Part shown: piece by piece, positions 8,357-18,323 of the stretch
How the letters are laid out: the number at the start of each line of letters is the position of its first letter
Numbering within the stretch: position 1 is the stretch's first letter
Assembly: GCA_902496295.1 (NCBI GenBank)
Contig: CABVAF010000007.1
Span: forward strand, 1-50,398
Origin: an uncultured Clostridium sp.
GTDB taxonomy: Bacteria > Bacillota > Clostridia > TANB77 > CAG-508
Length of the DNA: 50,398 bases
Direction: 5' to 3'
The notes under the pieces: generated by a model
Told to the model about the DNA's origin: nothing
The model's database searches: none
Seen by the model: the letters and a program-made list of their open reading frames with translations, nothing else
Program-made: the position numbers and the translations under genes

Positions 8357-10172
8357 TTAAATTCCTAAATTGTATGGATTATCTTTACTTCCATCGCCAC
8401 TTGTTATTCTAAGATTATTTTTTAGTGTAAATACTGGTCTAATCGAAAGTGTATTTTGGTACCAATCACTTCCACCACTAGGAGTTATAAAGAAACACTC
8501 TATATTCCCTTTAGAACTACGCAATCTAAAAGAATCACCGCTAGTAAAACCAACAGCTTCTCTAGATGCAAGCCAGTATGCAGTATTTGTTGATGATATC
8601 TCTAATTTTGACATTTGATTACTATCTGTAATATAATTACTATCTTCATTTTTCATTGTATATCTATCATAATAAGTTGTACTTCCACTTTCTGAATACG
8701 GGCTGATTGGATTACTTCCAACTGATCTCGCACTAGTTGCATATTGCGTATTTAAATATTTTTCAGCTGAAGTATTTAATATTACAATTGCATTATTATA
8801 ATCGTCATCACCTCGTATTTGAACATCATCTATTGCACTTTCTGAGATTATTTGTATTCCATAACTCGAAGTAGGTCCATATAATACTATACATTTTAGA
8901 GTTCCGGTTATTGGGCGTAACATAATTTACATATTTTCCTTCTTGAAGTGTATTTGATACAGTTCTTATTATAGTTGTCGCATTTATAGTTTGATTACCT
9001 TTATTGCCAGCTTTATCAAACGCCTCAACTTTTACCGTATAAGTTGTACCTTCTGCCAGCTCTGTAAATGTATACGTATTATTTTCACTTGTTGTTTTCT
9101 CTACACCATTTAAATAATATTTATAAGTCCCATTGCTTGCTAGCCCACTTTCATTATCTATTGCTTGTACATTTACTGTTATGCTATTATTTGTTATTGT
9201 TCCTCTGTTTACTGTTACTGTTGGAGATTTTGTATCTTTTATATCTATACTTGACATTTTACTTCCATTTATTCCATCATATAGTCTTCCATATACCGTT
9301 TGTCCATGCTGTAGGTTTCCTATACTAGTTCCACTTGTTGCATTTGTCCAATTATTTTCTTCTCCTCCGCCTATTTTATACTGTAATATATATCCTGTTT
9401 CAGTTGTTGTTATTATTGTACTTGCTTTTCCATTATTCCACACTACTGGACTAAATTGTACTGCTCCTTCTGGCATCTCTCCTGTTATTATGTTTATTTC
9501 TTTTTCTGCTTTCTTTTTATCTTTTTCCAATTCTACTTTTATATTGTATAGTACATTTGCTTCTAATCCATTAAATGTATATATGTTTTCTTCTACTTCA
9601 TCTGCCTTTATCCAGTCCGCTTCTTCATCTTTTTTATAATAATATGTGTATTTTGCTCCATCTGCATTTGCTGTATCCACTTCTACTGTTACACTATTTG
9701 TAGTTTTACTTGTTACTGTTATTTTTCTTATCCTTGGTCCATCGGCTTTTCCTGAATAGTCTATTTGTATATCTTCTACATTGTCCTTGCTGGGAACTAA
9801 TGTTATTATGAATATATATCCTTCTGATGTCGTTACCTCATATGTTCCATCTCCATTGTCTATTACATCTTTTTCTTTATCATTTATTATTTCTTCGTTT
9901 TCTATTCTTTGAAAATAGTTGTCGGGATTGTATTTTCCATTTCCTTCTATATACTCTGGTCCTTTTGCTAACTCTAGTTTCTCTCTTACTTGAGCTATTT
10001 TAGTATTTTCCTCAGCTTCTCTTGCCTTATTTGCTACTCCATTTTCACTAAATACTAAACTTATTGTTATTCCTGCCAAAATTAATAAAACAACAATTGT
10101 TACAACCAACGCTATTAACGTTATTCCTCTTGCTTTTTGTATAATCTTTCCGCACTCGTAAACTTTTTCCAT
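8357..10172 (-). pseudogene. Pilin-like multidomain surface protein with fibronectin type III repeats, split by a frameshift
   Basis: Two open frames (8826-10172 and 8357-8923) are parts of one gene. The first begins with a short leader, then A-R-G-I-T-L-I-A-L and a hydrophobic stretch, then a coil, then two fibronectin-III-like domains (TVEVDTANADGAKYTYYYK; TVNVQAIDNESG and KVEAFDKAGNKG). The second supplies the C-terminal domain, with AYWLASREA, SIRPVFTL and ending KDNPYNLGI. Family logic expects VTPNN followed by GTLKCIVLY. Removing one G of the GG at 8906-8907 (plus strand) restores exactly that, giving about 605 residues. There is no homopolymer there, so this is either a true one-base insertion or a sequencing error. 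The N-terminal ATG has TAGGAGAAAAAAT before it. Confidence 0.75.
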
Positions 10173-10210
10173 ATTTTTTCTCCTATATGTTTTTTATTTC
10201 TTATTATCTC

Positions 10211-10262
10211 ACCAAATTTATTTATTAATCATATTTTTATGTAATTAATAAATAAATTTGGT
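10211..10262 (-). promoter_or_regulatory. Perfect 19-bp inverted repeat in the leader of the pilin-like gene
   Basis: ACCAAATTTATTTATTAAT (10211-10229) is repeated in inverted form at 10244-10262 around a 14-base spacer. It lies between the putative -10 (10284-10289) and the ribosome site, so it would form a long hairpin in the 5' leader. No T-run follows, so it is not an ordinary terminator. A role in mRNA stability or protein binding is possible. Confidence 0.6.
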
Positions 10263-10283
10263 TTATATTTTTTGTGCAGAATA

Positions 10284-10306
10284 ATTATATCATCTCATTA
10301 TGAGAT
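10284..10306 (-). promoter_or_regulatory. Putative -10 box with adjoining palindrome
   Basis: On the minus strand a TATAAT box (10284-10289) is directly preceded by the 15-base dyad ATCTCATTATGAGAT (10292-10306), which would fill most of the -10/-35 spacer. No good -35 is visible. The arrangement suggests a regulated or activator-dependent promoter for the pilin-like gene. Confidence 0.45.
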
Positions 10307-10423
10307 TGCATGTTTCTTTTATATTACATTTGTATTACAATTCGATTACATTTTTGATTTCATTATTGTATTTTTATTAATATATAACACAACAGTAAGA
10401 AGTTAATGTATCTTCAACTTATA

Positions 10424-10452
10424 AAAACTAGAAACAAAGTGTTTCTAGTTTT
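10424..10452 (-). terminator. Intrinsic terminator overlapping the RNHCP stop codon
   Basis: A perfect 13-bp stem (AAAACTAGAAACA / TGTTTCTAGTTTT) with a three-base loop spans the TAG stop of the gene ending at 10445 and is followed by a T-run on the minus strand. It ends the pgi-to-RNHCP gene run. Confidence 0.8.
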
Positions 10453-10759
10453 CGTGTCTAGCTGTAAGCTCTATTATTAAGTCCATGTTGTCATCATTTG
10501 CAGCCTTATTTCTTCTTATAGCACCACATTTTTTACATTTAAATATTATTACATAGCCTTTTTTTGAATCTAGTTCTACGCTTATTGGTTCTAAAATTCC
10601 ATGGCATTGTTCTTCTCTATCTCCTGGATTTATATCTACATGCTTTGAATGTAAACAATAATTGCAGTGATTTCTGCATGAATAACCAAGTGGTTTTACT
10701 CGCTTACCACAGTTTTCACATATAAATTCTTCGTCTATTTCTGTAAATTTTCTTCCCAT
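10445..10759 (-). CDS. RNHCP domain zinc-binding protein
   Basis: A 104-residue protein named for its R-N-H-C-P-like motif, here CRNHCNYC. Four metal-binding pairs are visible: CENC, the CRNHCNYC cluster, and CKKC near the end, with PGDR and CHGILEP between. The family is small and widespread in Firmicutes and its function is not established; two zinc ribbons suggest an RNA- or protein-binding role. The P of the name motif is N here. It follows the nucleoside kinase by about 20 bases and its stop codon lies within the terminator, so it is the last gene of that transcript. Confidence 0.8.
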   Translation of the reverse strand: MGRKFTEIDEEFICENCGKRVKPLGYSCRNHCNYCLHSKHVDINPGDREEQCHGILEPISVELDSKKGYVIIFKCKKCGAIRRNKAANDDNMDLIIELTARHEN

Positions 10760-10779
10760 TTTAGTTTTTTCCCTCTATA

Positions 10780-12423
10780 TTAATACTCAAATATACTATC
10801 TCCAATAAATTCTCTTAATAATGAGTTCTCTGGAACATTTTTCATGTCAATTATTTCAAAATATTTTAGAAATTCTAATAATCTTCTTGCCTCTGAATAT
10901 TCTTCATAAGTGCTGTTAATGCTTTCTAACAAAGGTACTGCAAACTTCTTTAAAACACAAAACTCATATATTAATGATGTATTAAACATACTATCTGCTT
11001 CCTCTTGGAATGGATAAATATATTGTTCTTCTCCTCTATTAACTGAGTTCCATATTTGCAAAGTATGTATAGCATTATAACTTCTAAACTTGTAATCTCT
11101 TACTATTCTTCTTATTAATCTACTATCTGTAGTTGAAATTCTATTAAAGTAATCTATGTTTAAAACAGTTAAATTACTAATATATATTTTATACTTATTT
11201 TCTCTTGGAATTGCAGATGTTAGTTCATCATTTAAGCAATGTATTCCTTCAATTACTAAAATTTCGTCTTTTCCTAATTTCATTGTTTCGCCAGTATATT
11301 CCTTATGCCCAGTTTTAAAATTAAATGTTGGCATTAATATCTCATTTCCTTTTAGTAATTCTATTAAGTCATGATTAAATAGCTCTAAATCAATTGCTTC
11401 TAAACACTCAAAATTGTATTTTCCATTTTCATCTAAAGGTGTTTCTGTTCTTTCTACGAAATAGTTATCTACAGAAATTGTTACAGGTTTTAAGCCATTT
11501 AACCTAAGTTGTATTCCTAGCCTTTTTGCAAATGTAGTTTTTCCAGAAGATGAAGGTCCTGCTATTAATACTACCTTTACATCATTTTTATTAACAATTT
11601 TGTCTGCTATATCAGATATTTTCTTCTCATGTAATGCCTCTGCTAATAATATTATATCTTTTTCATTACCATTTAATATTTCCCTATTTAGCTTATATAT
11701 AGTATTAATTCCTAAAATGCTGTGTATATCTTCATATTCTTGAAGAGTATTTAATAATTTTTTGTTTTCTTTATACTCTTCTAGTTGACCAGGATTTTTT
11801 CTACTTGGATATCTTACTAGAAATCCCTCATTATATCTTTTTAACTCAAATATTGATGTCTCACCAGTAGAAATTGGCATAACACCATAAAAATAGTTAT
11901 AATAATCCTCGCAAAAATATAATGAAACAGTATCTTTGTCTTTGTTATCAAGTTGCAATCTACCTCTTAAAGTCTTTTCTTTGTCATAAAATTTTGTTGC
12001 CTCTTCTTTTGTCATAATAACTTTTTTTATTTCATAGTTATTTTCTATTATTCTTTTCATTTCATCACTTACATTTTTTATCATTTCTTCTGTTACTTGC
12101 ATATTATCTATTTGACAAAATGTTGAATTAGATAACTGATAATTTACTGTAAGCAAAGCCTCAGGGTAAAGCTTATTAAAAGCCTTTGACATTATTAAAA
12201 GTAATCCTCTTACATAAATTCTCATTCCATCAGCTGATGAAACATCTATAAATTCTACTTTTTCATTATTTTCTGGCTCATAATTTAGGCTTCTTATTTC
12301 ATTATTACATTTACATGCTATTATTTTTGTTTTACTATTTTCTATTTCATTTTTAAATATATCAATAATCTTTTTGCTATTACTTGTTTCTATTTTTGTG
12401 TCGCCTTTATAAACTATTTCCAT
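10780..12423 (-). CDS. Nucleoside (uridine-type) kinase with tRNA-synthetase-like N-terminal region
   Basis: The first 250 residues resemble the TGS and second-additional domains of threonyl-tRNA synthetase. They include an H-x-x-x-H-equivalent segment that has lost its histidines, so editing activity is unlikely. The second half is a P-loop kinase of the uridine kinase/phosphoribulokinase family, with Walker A GPSSSGKTT near residue 290 and downstream motifs VDNYFV and VIEGIHCLN. The total of 547 residues fits the clostridial 'nucleoside kinase' group. A probable role is phosphorylation of pyrimidine nucleosides in salvage; substrate not shown. AAGGAGA precedes the ATG. It sits downstream of thrS and a 768-residue unknown in an apparent operon. 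Confidence 0.85.
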   Translation of the reverse strand: MEIVYKGDTKIETSNSKKIIDIFKNEIENSKTKIIACKCNNEIRSLNYEPENNEKVEFIDVSSADGMRIYVRGLLLIMSKAFNKLYPEALLTVNYQLSNSTFCQIDNMQVTEEMIKNVSDEMKRIIENNYEIKKVIMTKEEATKFYDKEKTLRGRLQLDNKDKDTVSLYFCEDYYNYFYGVMPISTGETSIFELKRYNEGFLVRYPSRKNPGQLEEYKENKKLLNTLQEYEDIHSILGINTIYKLNREILNGNEKDIILLAEALHEKKISDIADKIVNKNDVKVVLIAGPSSSGKTTFAKRLGIQLRLNGLKPVTISVDNYFVERTETPLDENGKYNFECLEAIDLELFNHDLIELLKGNEILMPTFNFKTGHKEYTGETMKLGKDEILVIEGIHCLNDELTSAIPRENKYKIYISNLTVLNIDYFNRISTTDSRLIRRIVRDYKFRSYNAIHTLQIWNSVNRGEEQYIYPFQEEADSMFNTSLIYEFCVLKKFAVPLLESINSTYEEYSEARRLLEFLKYFEIIDMKNVPENSLLREFIGDSIFEY

Positions 12424-12441
12424 ATTGTATCTCCTTGCAAA

Positions 12442-14748
12442 TTAATTCTCGTACTCTACTACATTTACTTTAAGTACTCTACTAGTATATTCATCATCAT
12501 ATACATTAATGTTAAATGTATCTTGCTTTATTTCTTTTATTTTTGTCTTAAGTGCATCAAATAAAATTTCAGTTGATATATTCATTCCTACTGGCAAAGT
12601 TTTATTGTAATTATCATAAAAAATATAATTTGTATAAAAAGCCACTGGAGTATTTTCTTTTATATTTATTTTATATAAATAAATTTCTTTACTTTTAGAA
12701 AACTCAGCATCTTTAAATTCATTCCTTGGATTAATATTATATATATTTAGGTTATCTAAATTGGCTTTCTTAGTGCTTAGCTTATATATAGAAAGTTCTG
12801 AAGTTGTTTTTATTTTATTTAAAACTTCTTTAACTAAATTCAAACAATTTCTAACATTATCTATAAAATCATCTAGAGTTATTTCTTTATTTATATTTAA
12901 AATTCTGTATTTGTCTTTTTGATTTTCTCTATGTCTTACATTATTAATTGATGATTTATCTTTTTCATTAGATAACATACTTCCAAATATATCAAATTCT
13001 ACAAGATTTATATTTTTTAAATCTGCATTAAATGATTTCTTCAACTGCTTTAACTCTTTTTCTATTTCTTTTCTTTGTTTTTCTGTTAAGTCACTATTTT
13101 TCTTTGTTTCGTTTAAAATTTGCATAGTCCTACTGCAATATCTAAATATAAATAAGGCATCTGCCTCATTTTTAGAAAGTTTTACTCTCTGTACTTCATC
13201 TATTTTCTTTCCTAATTCCTCAATATCATTGTCTACATCAAATATTTTACCTATTTTATCATTTTCGTTCTCGTCTAAGTCACCCTCATTTAGACCTGGT
13301 AGTTCGTCTTTATTAGCAAATTTCCAAAATTCAAAAATACTCTTTTTATGGCTATTAATTTCTGCAATATATATTTTTGCATTCTTAATTTTTCTTGTTA
13401 AATTTTCTGTTTTAAGTTCAGACGCTTTTACATCTAATTCTATATTTTTATACTCTTTTCTAATTGAATCTAATCTTGTTACTATTTCTATAATATCTTC
13501 TATGGTATAAATTTTTTTATCTACAAATTCATATGTTACTATTTCTTTTGATGGAACTTGAGTTTCTTCTATGTCTTCTTCACTTTTAACTTTTCTTTTT
13601 ATAGATACAACTTCCTTCTTCTTTCTTCCATTAAAGAAATATTTAACTTTTCCGAAAAATGTTTTCTTACACTCTAAAAATGTAGATATTTGTTTCTGCT
13701 TTTCCAAATATTCTGCATTCTGTTCTTCTATTTTCTTTTTTAATTTTTTTAGTAAAGCTTCTTTTTTTGCCTTTTCTTTTATTACTTCCTTTATTTCTTC
13801 TGTTTTATCTTTTGCTTGACCTTTTATAAATTCTGGTAAACTCTCATAAGTTATAAATTGATTTTTATATTTAAATTCAAGTTCACCTTCTTCTCCTATT
13901 GCAGTCTTAAAAGAATAATCATTTGGAAAGCTTGTTGAAAGTAAAAATAGTGCTTTTAATAACTTATATTTTGCTATACATATATCTTTTTGGTTAAATT
14001 CCATTATATAGTCACTAACAATATTATCATATACTTTAGCCTTTCCGACAATTTTAATTGTAGAATTACCTTTTTTATCAAATACTTCAAATATAGTAGG
14101 CCATTCTTTTGTAAAATACCATAAATAGTTCTCCAAATCTGTTATTTGGAGACTAGTATACAAATTGCCTGAATATTCCATATGTGTTATAGGAACAAAT
14201 ATATAGCATTTTTTCTTAGATTTTTTGCTTTCTATTTGTTTCTTTATTAAATAGAACAATGCAACATTATTAACTTCTGTTGTAGGTACAAGCATAAAAT
14301 ATTTATTAGTTTCGGGAGCATAATAAATTTGCCAAATATAATTATTTTCATATTTTACTTTTAGTGGAATAGTTTCATTAAGTTTTTCTTGTTCTTCATC
14401 TATTTTATTAATATTTTCTATATTTAAATTATCTAACATTCCAATAAAAGTTTCAAACTTTTCTGCATTCTTTTTATTACTTGTATCTAAATAATTACAT
14501 AGTGGCTCTGCTTTTTTATATCTTTGTTCTAAATCTGCCGTTCTATCTAGTGGAGTAAGCAAGATTTCTATATCTAGTACATCTATGTATTTATATATTT
14601 TATAATTTATATCGTCATGTGATTTAGTAGGTTTAAAATTTAAAGGCTCAAAGTCCTTTAAAAAGCTAGGTAGCCTTTTTAGGTTTAAGCCTATAAATTT
14701 TAATTTATTTTCTAATACATTTTCATTCTCATTTGTAGTTTTTGGCAT
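12442..14748 (-). CDS. Large coiled-coil protein of unknown function, 768 aa
   Basis: I do not recognise this family. The start is the ATG at 14746-14748 with GGAGG four bases upstream; an earlier in-frame TTG at 14796 inside thrS is less likely. There is no signal peptide or membrane segment. The first 330 residues look globular with many aromatic residues (for example YIWQIYYAPETNKYFMLVPT). Residues about 330-400 form a K/E-rich coiled coil, followed by an R/K-rich patch and further helical coil to about 620. The last 150 residues return to a mixed fold with YKINIKENTPVAFYTNYIF. It is cytoplasmic by appearance. It lies 19 bases after thrS and 18 bases before the nucleoside kinase, so it is cotranscribed with translation and nucleotide genes. 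Confidence 0.75.
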   Translation of the reverse strand: MPKTTNENENVLENKLKFIGLNLKRLPSFLKDFEPLNFKPTKSHDDINYKIYKYIDVLDIEILLTPLDRTADLEQRYKKAEPLCNYLDTSNKKNAEKFETFIGMLDNLNIENINKIDEEQEKLNETIPLKVKYENNYIWQIYYAPETNKYFMLVPTTEVNNVALFYLIKKQIESKKSKKKCYIFVPITHMEYSGNLYTSLQITDLENYLWYFTKEWPTIFEVFDKKGNSTIKIVGKAKVYDNIVSDYIMEFNQKDICIAKYKLLKALFLLSTSFPNDYSFKTAIGEEGELEFKYKNQFITYESLPEFIKGQAKDKTEEIKEVIKEKAKKEALLKKLKKKIEEQNAEYLEKQKQISTFLECKKTFFGKVKYFFNGRKKKEVVSIKRKVKSEEDIEETQVPSKEIVTYEFVDKKIYTIEDIIEIVTRLDSIRKEYKNIELDVKASELKTENLTRKIKNAKIYIAEINSHKKSIFEFWKFANKDELPGLNEGDLDENENDKIGKIFDVDNDIEELGKKIDEVQRVKLSKNEADALFIFRYCSRTMQILNETKKNSDLTEKQRKEIEKELKQLKKSFNADLKNINLVEFDIFGSMLSNEKDKSSINNVRHRENQKDKYRILNINKEITLDDFIDNVRNCLNLVKEVLNKIKTTSELSIYKLSTKKANLDNLNIYNINPRNEFKDAEFSKSKEIYLYKINIKENTPVAFYTNYIFYDNYNKTLPVGMNISTEILFDALKTKIKEIKQDTFNINVYDDEYTSRVLKVNVVEYEN

Positions 14749-14767
14749 CTTTCCTCCAATATTATTT

Positions 14768-16696
14768 TTATTTGTAATTTTTAACTTCGTCTTCAATTTT
14801 GTTTACAAATTCATCTAGTTTCATTTGACCAATATCTCCATCTGTTCTAGAACGTACTCCTACTGCATTTGCCTCTACTTCTTTATCTCCAATTACAAGC
14901 ATGTATGGTACTTTTTGAAGTTGAGCTTCACGTATTTTATAACCTATTTTTTCGCTTCTATCATCTAAAGAAACTCTTATTCCTTTTGCTTGTAATTTTT
15001 CTTCTACTAGTTTTGCATAATCTATTTGTTTATCTGATATAGTTAATAGTTTTACTTGTGTTGGAGCAAGCCATAATGGAAAAGCACCTTTTGTTTCTTC
15101 TATTAAGAAACACATAAATCTATCAAATGTACCTAAAATAGCTCTATGAATTACAACTGGTCTATGTTTCTCTCCATCTTGACCAATATATTCTAGCTCA
15201 AATCTTTCTGGAAGTAAGAAATCTAATTGGCAAGTAGATACTGTTACATCATGACCTACTGCAGATTTTAATTGAACGTCAAGTTTTGGTCCATAAAAAG
15301 CTGCTTCTCCTTCTGCTTCGTAGAAGTTTAGTCCTAATTCTGTTAAGATTTCTCTTAATTGGCTCTCTGCCTTTTCCCACATTTCGTCATCATCAAAATA
15401 TTTATGTTTGTCAGCTTTATCTCTTAAAGATAATCTAAATTGATAATCCTTAAATCCAAAATCTTCATAAACAGATAGTATTAATTTTACTACTCTTGCA
15501 ACTTCTTCTTTTATTTGATCTGGTCTTACAAATAAGTGTGCATCATTTTGGCACATTTCACGAACTCTTTCTAGTCCGCAAACGCTTCCACTATCTTCAA
15601 ATCTAAAGTCATGTGCAAGTTCTCCAATTCTTATTGGTAAATCTCTATATGAATGTATTTTATTTTTATATACTAACATATGATGTGGGCAGTTCATTGG
15701 TCTTAAAACCAATTCTTCTGTATCTATTTTCATAACTGGGAACATGTCTTCTTTATAATGATCCCAATGTCCTGATGTTTTATATAAATCTACATTTGCA
15801 AGAGATGGTGTATATACATGTTGATAACCCATTGCTGTTTCTTTATCTTGTATATATCTTTCTAAAAGTTTTCTAACAACAGCTCCATTCGGTAAATACA
15901 TAGGAAGTCCAGATCCTACTAAAGGATGTGTCATAAACAATTCTAATTCTTTACCTATTTTTCTATGGTCTCTTTGTTTAGCTTCTTCTAGCATTTGTAA
16001 ATATTCTTCTACTTGACTTGCTTTTGGAAATGAAATTCCATATATTCTTTGAAGCATCTTATTATTTTCGTTTCCTCTCCAGTAAGCTCCTGATGTAGAA
16101 AGTAATTTTACTGCTTTAATCTTTCCAGTACTTATTAAATGTGGGCCTGCACAAAGGTCTGTAAAATCTCCTTGTTTATAGAAAGAAATCTCCTCATCTT
16201 CTGGAAGTTCTTCTATTAATTCTACTTTATATGGTTCGTCCATTTCTTTCATTAATTTTATTGCATCTTCTCTTGGAAGAGTATATCTTTCAAGTGGTAA
16301 GTCCTCTTTTATTATCTTTTTCATCTCTTCTTCGATTTTTTCAAAGTCATTTTCTGAAATTGGCTTTTCCACATCAAAATCATAGTAAAAACCGTTTTCA
16401 ATTGAAGGTCCTATTGTTAATTTTACATTCTCTCCATATAATCTTTTAACAGCCTGCGCCATAATATGTGCTGTTGTATGCCAATAAGCCTTTTTTCCTT
16501 CTATATCGTCAAATGTTAAAATTTCTAGCTTGCAATCTTTTTCTAATTTATAACGTAAATCTTTTACCTCTCCATCTACTTTTCCTGCCATTGCATTTCT
16601 AGCTAGCCCTTCACTAATCTTTTTCGCTACATCTAATACAGACATACCTTGTTCTATTTCAAGCATAGAACCATCTTTTAATTCTACTTTTATCAT
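14768..16696 (-). CDS. thrS: Threonyl-tRNA synthetase
   Basis: A class II synthetase charging tRNA-Thr. The order of domains is TGS (residues 1-60), the editing domain with HTTAHIMAQAVKRLYG (H-x-x-x-H), the catalytic core with MNCPHHM and RYFDDDEMW-like motif 2 region, and the C-terminal anticodon-binding domain. The length of 642 is standard. AGAAGGGATATGAGTTT precedes the ATG. The gap to pgi is only about 100 bases and holds no T-box leader, which is unusual for thrS in Firmicutes. Expression is probably driven from pgi or constitutively. Confidence 0.97.
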   Translation of the reverse strand: MIKVELKDGSMLEIEQGMSVLDVAKKISEGLARNAMAGKVDGEVKDLRYKLEKDCKLEILTFDDIEGKKAYWHTTAHIMAQAVKRLYGENVKLTIGPSIENGFYYDFDVEKPISENDFEKIEEEMKKIIKEDLPLERYTLPREDAIKLMKEMDEPYKVELIEELPEDEEISFYKQGDFTDLCAGPHLISTGKIKAVKLLSTSGAYWRGNENNKMLQRIYGISFPKASQVEEYLQMLEEAKQRDHRKIGKELELFMTHPLVGSGLPMYLPNGAVVRKLLERYIQDKETAMGYQHVYTPSLANVDLYKTSGHWDHYKEDMFPVMKIDTEELVLRPMNCPHHMLVYKNKIHSYRDLPIRIGELAHDFRFEDSGSVCGLERVREMCQNDAHLFVRPDQIKEEVARVVKLILSVYEDFGFKDYQFRLSLRDKADKHKYFDDDEMWEKAESQLREILTELGLNFYEAEGEAAFYGPKLDVQLKSAVGHDVTVSTCQLDFLLPERFELEYIGQDGEKHRPVVIHRAILGTFDRFMCFLIEETKGAFPLWLAPTQVKLLTISDKQIDYAKLVEEKLQAKGIRVSLDDRSEKIGYKIREAQLQKVPYMLVIGDKEVEANAVGVRSRTDGDIGQMKLDEFVNKIEDEVKNYK

Positions 16697-16794
16697 AAAC
16701 TCATATCCCTTCTAAATTGCATTTTGTTTTATTATGGCTTGGTTTATAATTTATTATTTGTTAAATTTTTAATAACATCCTCATAATCCTTGCC

Positions 16795-18114
16795 CTATTT
16801 TTTGTCCTCGTATCCTGGTTTCTTTAGTAGCTTAAACATATTTGTTTTATACTTTTCTACACCTGGTTGATTAAATGGATTAACTCCTAATAAATTACCA
16901 GACATTGCAACTGCTAATTCGAAGAAATAAATTAAATGTCCTAAAGTCTCTTCATTTAGTTCGCTCATATTAATAACTATATTTGGTACTCCACCTTCAA
17001 CATGAGCACTTATAGTACCTTCCATAGCCTTTTTATTAACATAGTCTAAACTTTTTCCAGCAATATAATTTAGTCCATCTAAATTATCTCCGTCTTCTTT
17101 TATTTCTATATCACTTTCGCTTTTTTCTATATTAATAACTGTTTCAAATAAATTTCTTCTTCCTTCTTGAATGTATTGTCCTAGTGAATGTAGGTCTGTT
17201 GTGAATTCAGCTCCAGTTGGGAATATTCCTTTTTTATCTTTTCCTTCGCTTTCTCCAAATAGTTGCTTCCACCATTCAATCATATAGTGTAATTTTGGTT
17301 CATAAGAAACCAATAACTCGATATTTTTATTGTCTTTATATAATAAATTTCTTATAACTGCATATTTATAACAATCATTATATTTTAAGCTTTTGTCTAC
17401 ATATTTTTCTTGTGCAAATCTTGCACCATTCATTAGTTTCGTTATATCTATTCCTGCTGTAGCAATAGGTAATAATCCTACAGCTGTTAAAACAGAATAT
17501 CTACCTCCTATATTGTCTGGAATTACAAATGTTGTATATTTTTCTGTATCTGCTAATTGTTTTAAAGCTCCTTTTTTCTTGTCTGTTGTAACATAAATTC
17601 TTTTTTGAGCTTCTTTTAAACCATATTTATTTTCTAATATTTCTCTAAAAATTCTAAAAGCTATTGCAGGTTCTGTTGTAGTCCCAGATTTAGAAATTAC
17701 ATTTATAGAAAAGTCTCTATTTCCAATTAAATCAATAACATCATTAATATAATTCGGATTTAAATTATTTCCAACATATAAAATCTGAGGAGTTTTTCTT
17801 TGTTCTTTTGGTAAGTACGCATAAAAAGTATGTGTAAGAGCCTCTATAACTGCTCTTGCTCCCAAATAAGATCCACCAATTCCAATAACAACTAATACTT
17901 CTGAATTTTCTTGTATCTTTTTGGCAGATTTTTTTATTTTTTCAAACTCTTTTTTGTCGTAATTGGTTGGTAATTCCATCCATCCTAAAAATTCTTTTGG
18001 GTCATTTTCTTTTTTATGTAACTCATCATGAATTTTTTCTACTTCTTCAGCATATTTCATGATATTTTTTTCGGTTACATCGACATTATCAAAATTTAAT
18101 TTAATATTGTCCAT
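16795..18114 (-). CDS. pgi: Glucose-6-phosphate isomerase
   Basis: This enzyme interconverts glucose-6-phosphate and fructose-6-phosphate in glycolysis. The SIS-type sugar-binding segment VVIGIGGSYLGARAVIEAL and the signature region GRYSVLTAVGLLPIA are present, followed by the catalytic glutamate in GESEGKD and the C-terminal PFNQPGVE motif carrying the end of the active site. At 439 residues it belongs to the short bacterial form. A strong GGAGGAGGATAAG ribosome site precedes the ATG. It heads the thrS gene run, 98 bases upstream of it. Confidence 0.96.
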   Translation of the reverse strand: MDNIKLNFDNVDVTEKNIMKYAEEVEKIHDELHKKENDPKEFLGWMELPTNYDKKEFEKIKKSAKKIQENSEVLVVIGIGGSYLGARAVIEALTHTFYAYLPKEQRKTPQILYVGNNLNPNYINDVIDLIGNRDFSINVISKSGTTTEPAIAFRIFREILENKYGLKEAQKRIYVTTDKKKGALKQLADTEKYTTFVIPDNIGGRYSVLTAVGLLPIATAGIDITKLMNGARFAQEKYVDKSLKYNDCYKYAVIRNLLYKDNKNIELLVSYEPKLHYMIEWWKQLFGESEGKDKKGIFPTGAEFTTDLHSLGQYIQEGRRNLFETVINIEKSESDIEIKEDGDNLDGLNYIAGKSLDYVNKKAMEGTISAHVEGGVPNIVINMSELNEETLGHLIYFFELAVAMSGNLLGVNPFNQPGVEKYKTNMFKLLKKPGYEDKK

Positions 18115-18252
18115 CTTATCCTCCTCCTTCGTTTTAAACTGTTAATAGTATATAACATTTAGGCAGTTTATTCAATAGGAAACAAAAAAGAAATTAGAAA
18201 ACGTCTATTGTAAAAATATATTAAATTCATTTTGTATATTTTTGTAATTATA

Positions 18253-18292
18253 TATAAAAAACTATCAACTTACTTTAATGTATGTTGATAGT
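18253..18292 (-). terminator. Intrinsic terminator after xerD
   Basis: ACTATCAACTTAC pairs with GTATGTTGATAGT (one mismatch) across a short loop and is followed on the minus strand by TTTTTTATATAT. It lies about 30 bases after the xerD stop. Confidence 0.8.
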
Positions 18293-18323
18293 CAAATATT
18301 CTAATTTATAGTTTTAACTTATT

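Noticed and set aside
10211..10262. Invertible promoter flanked by inverted repeats
   Set aside because: The repeats are only 14 bases apart, which leaves no promoter between them; a hairpin is the simpler reading.
16697..16794. T-box leader before thrS
   Set aside because: The gap is about 100 bases of AT-rich DNA without the T-box sequence or a terminator hairpin.
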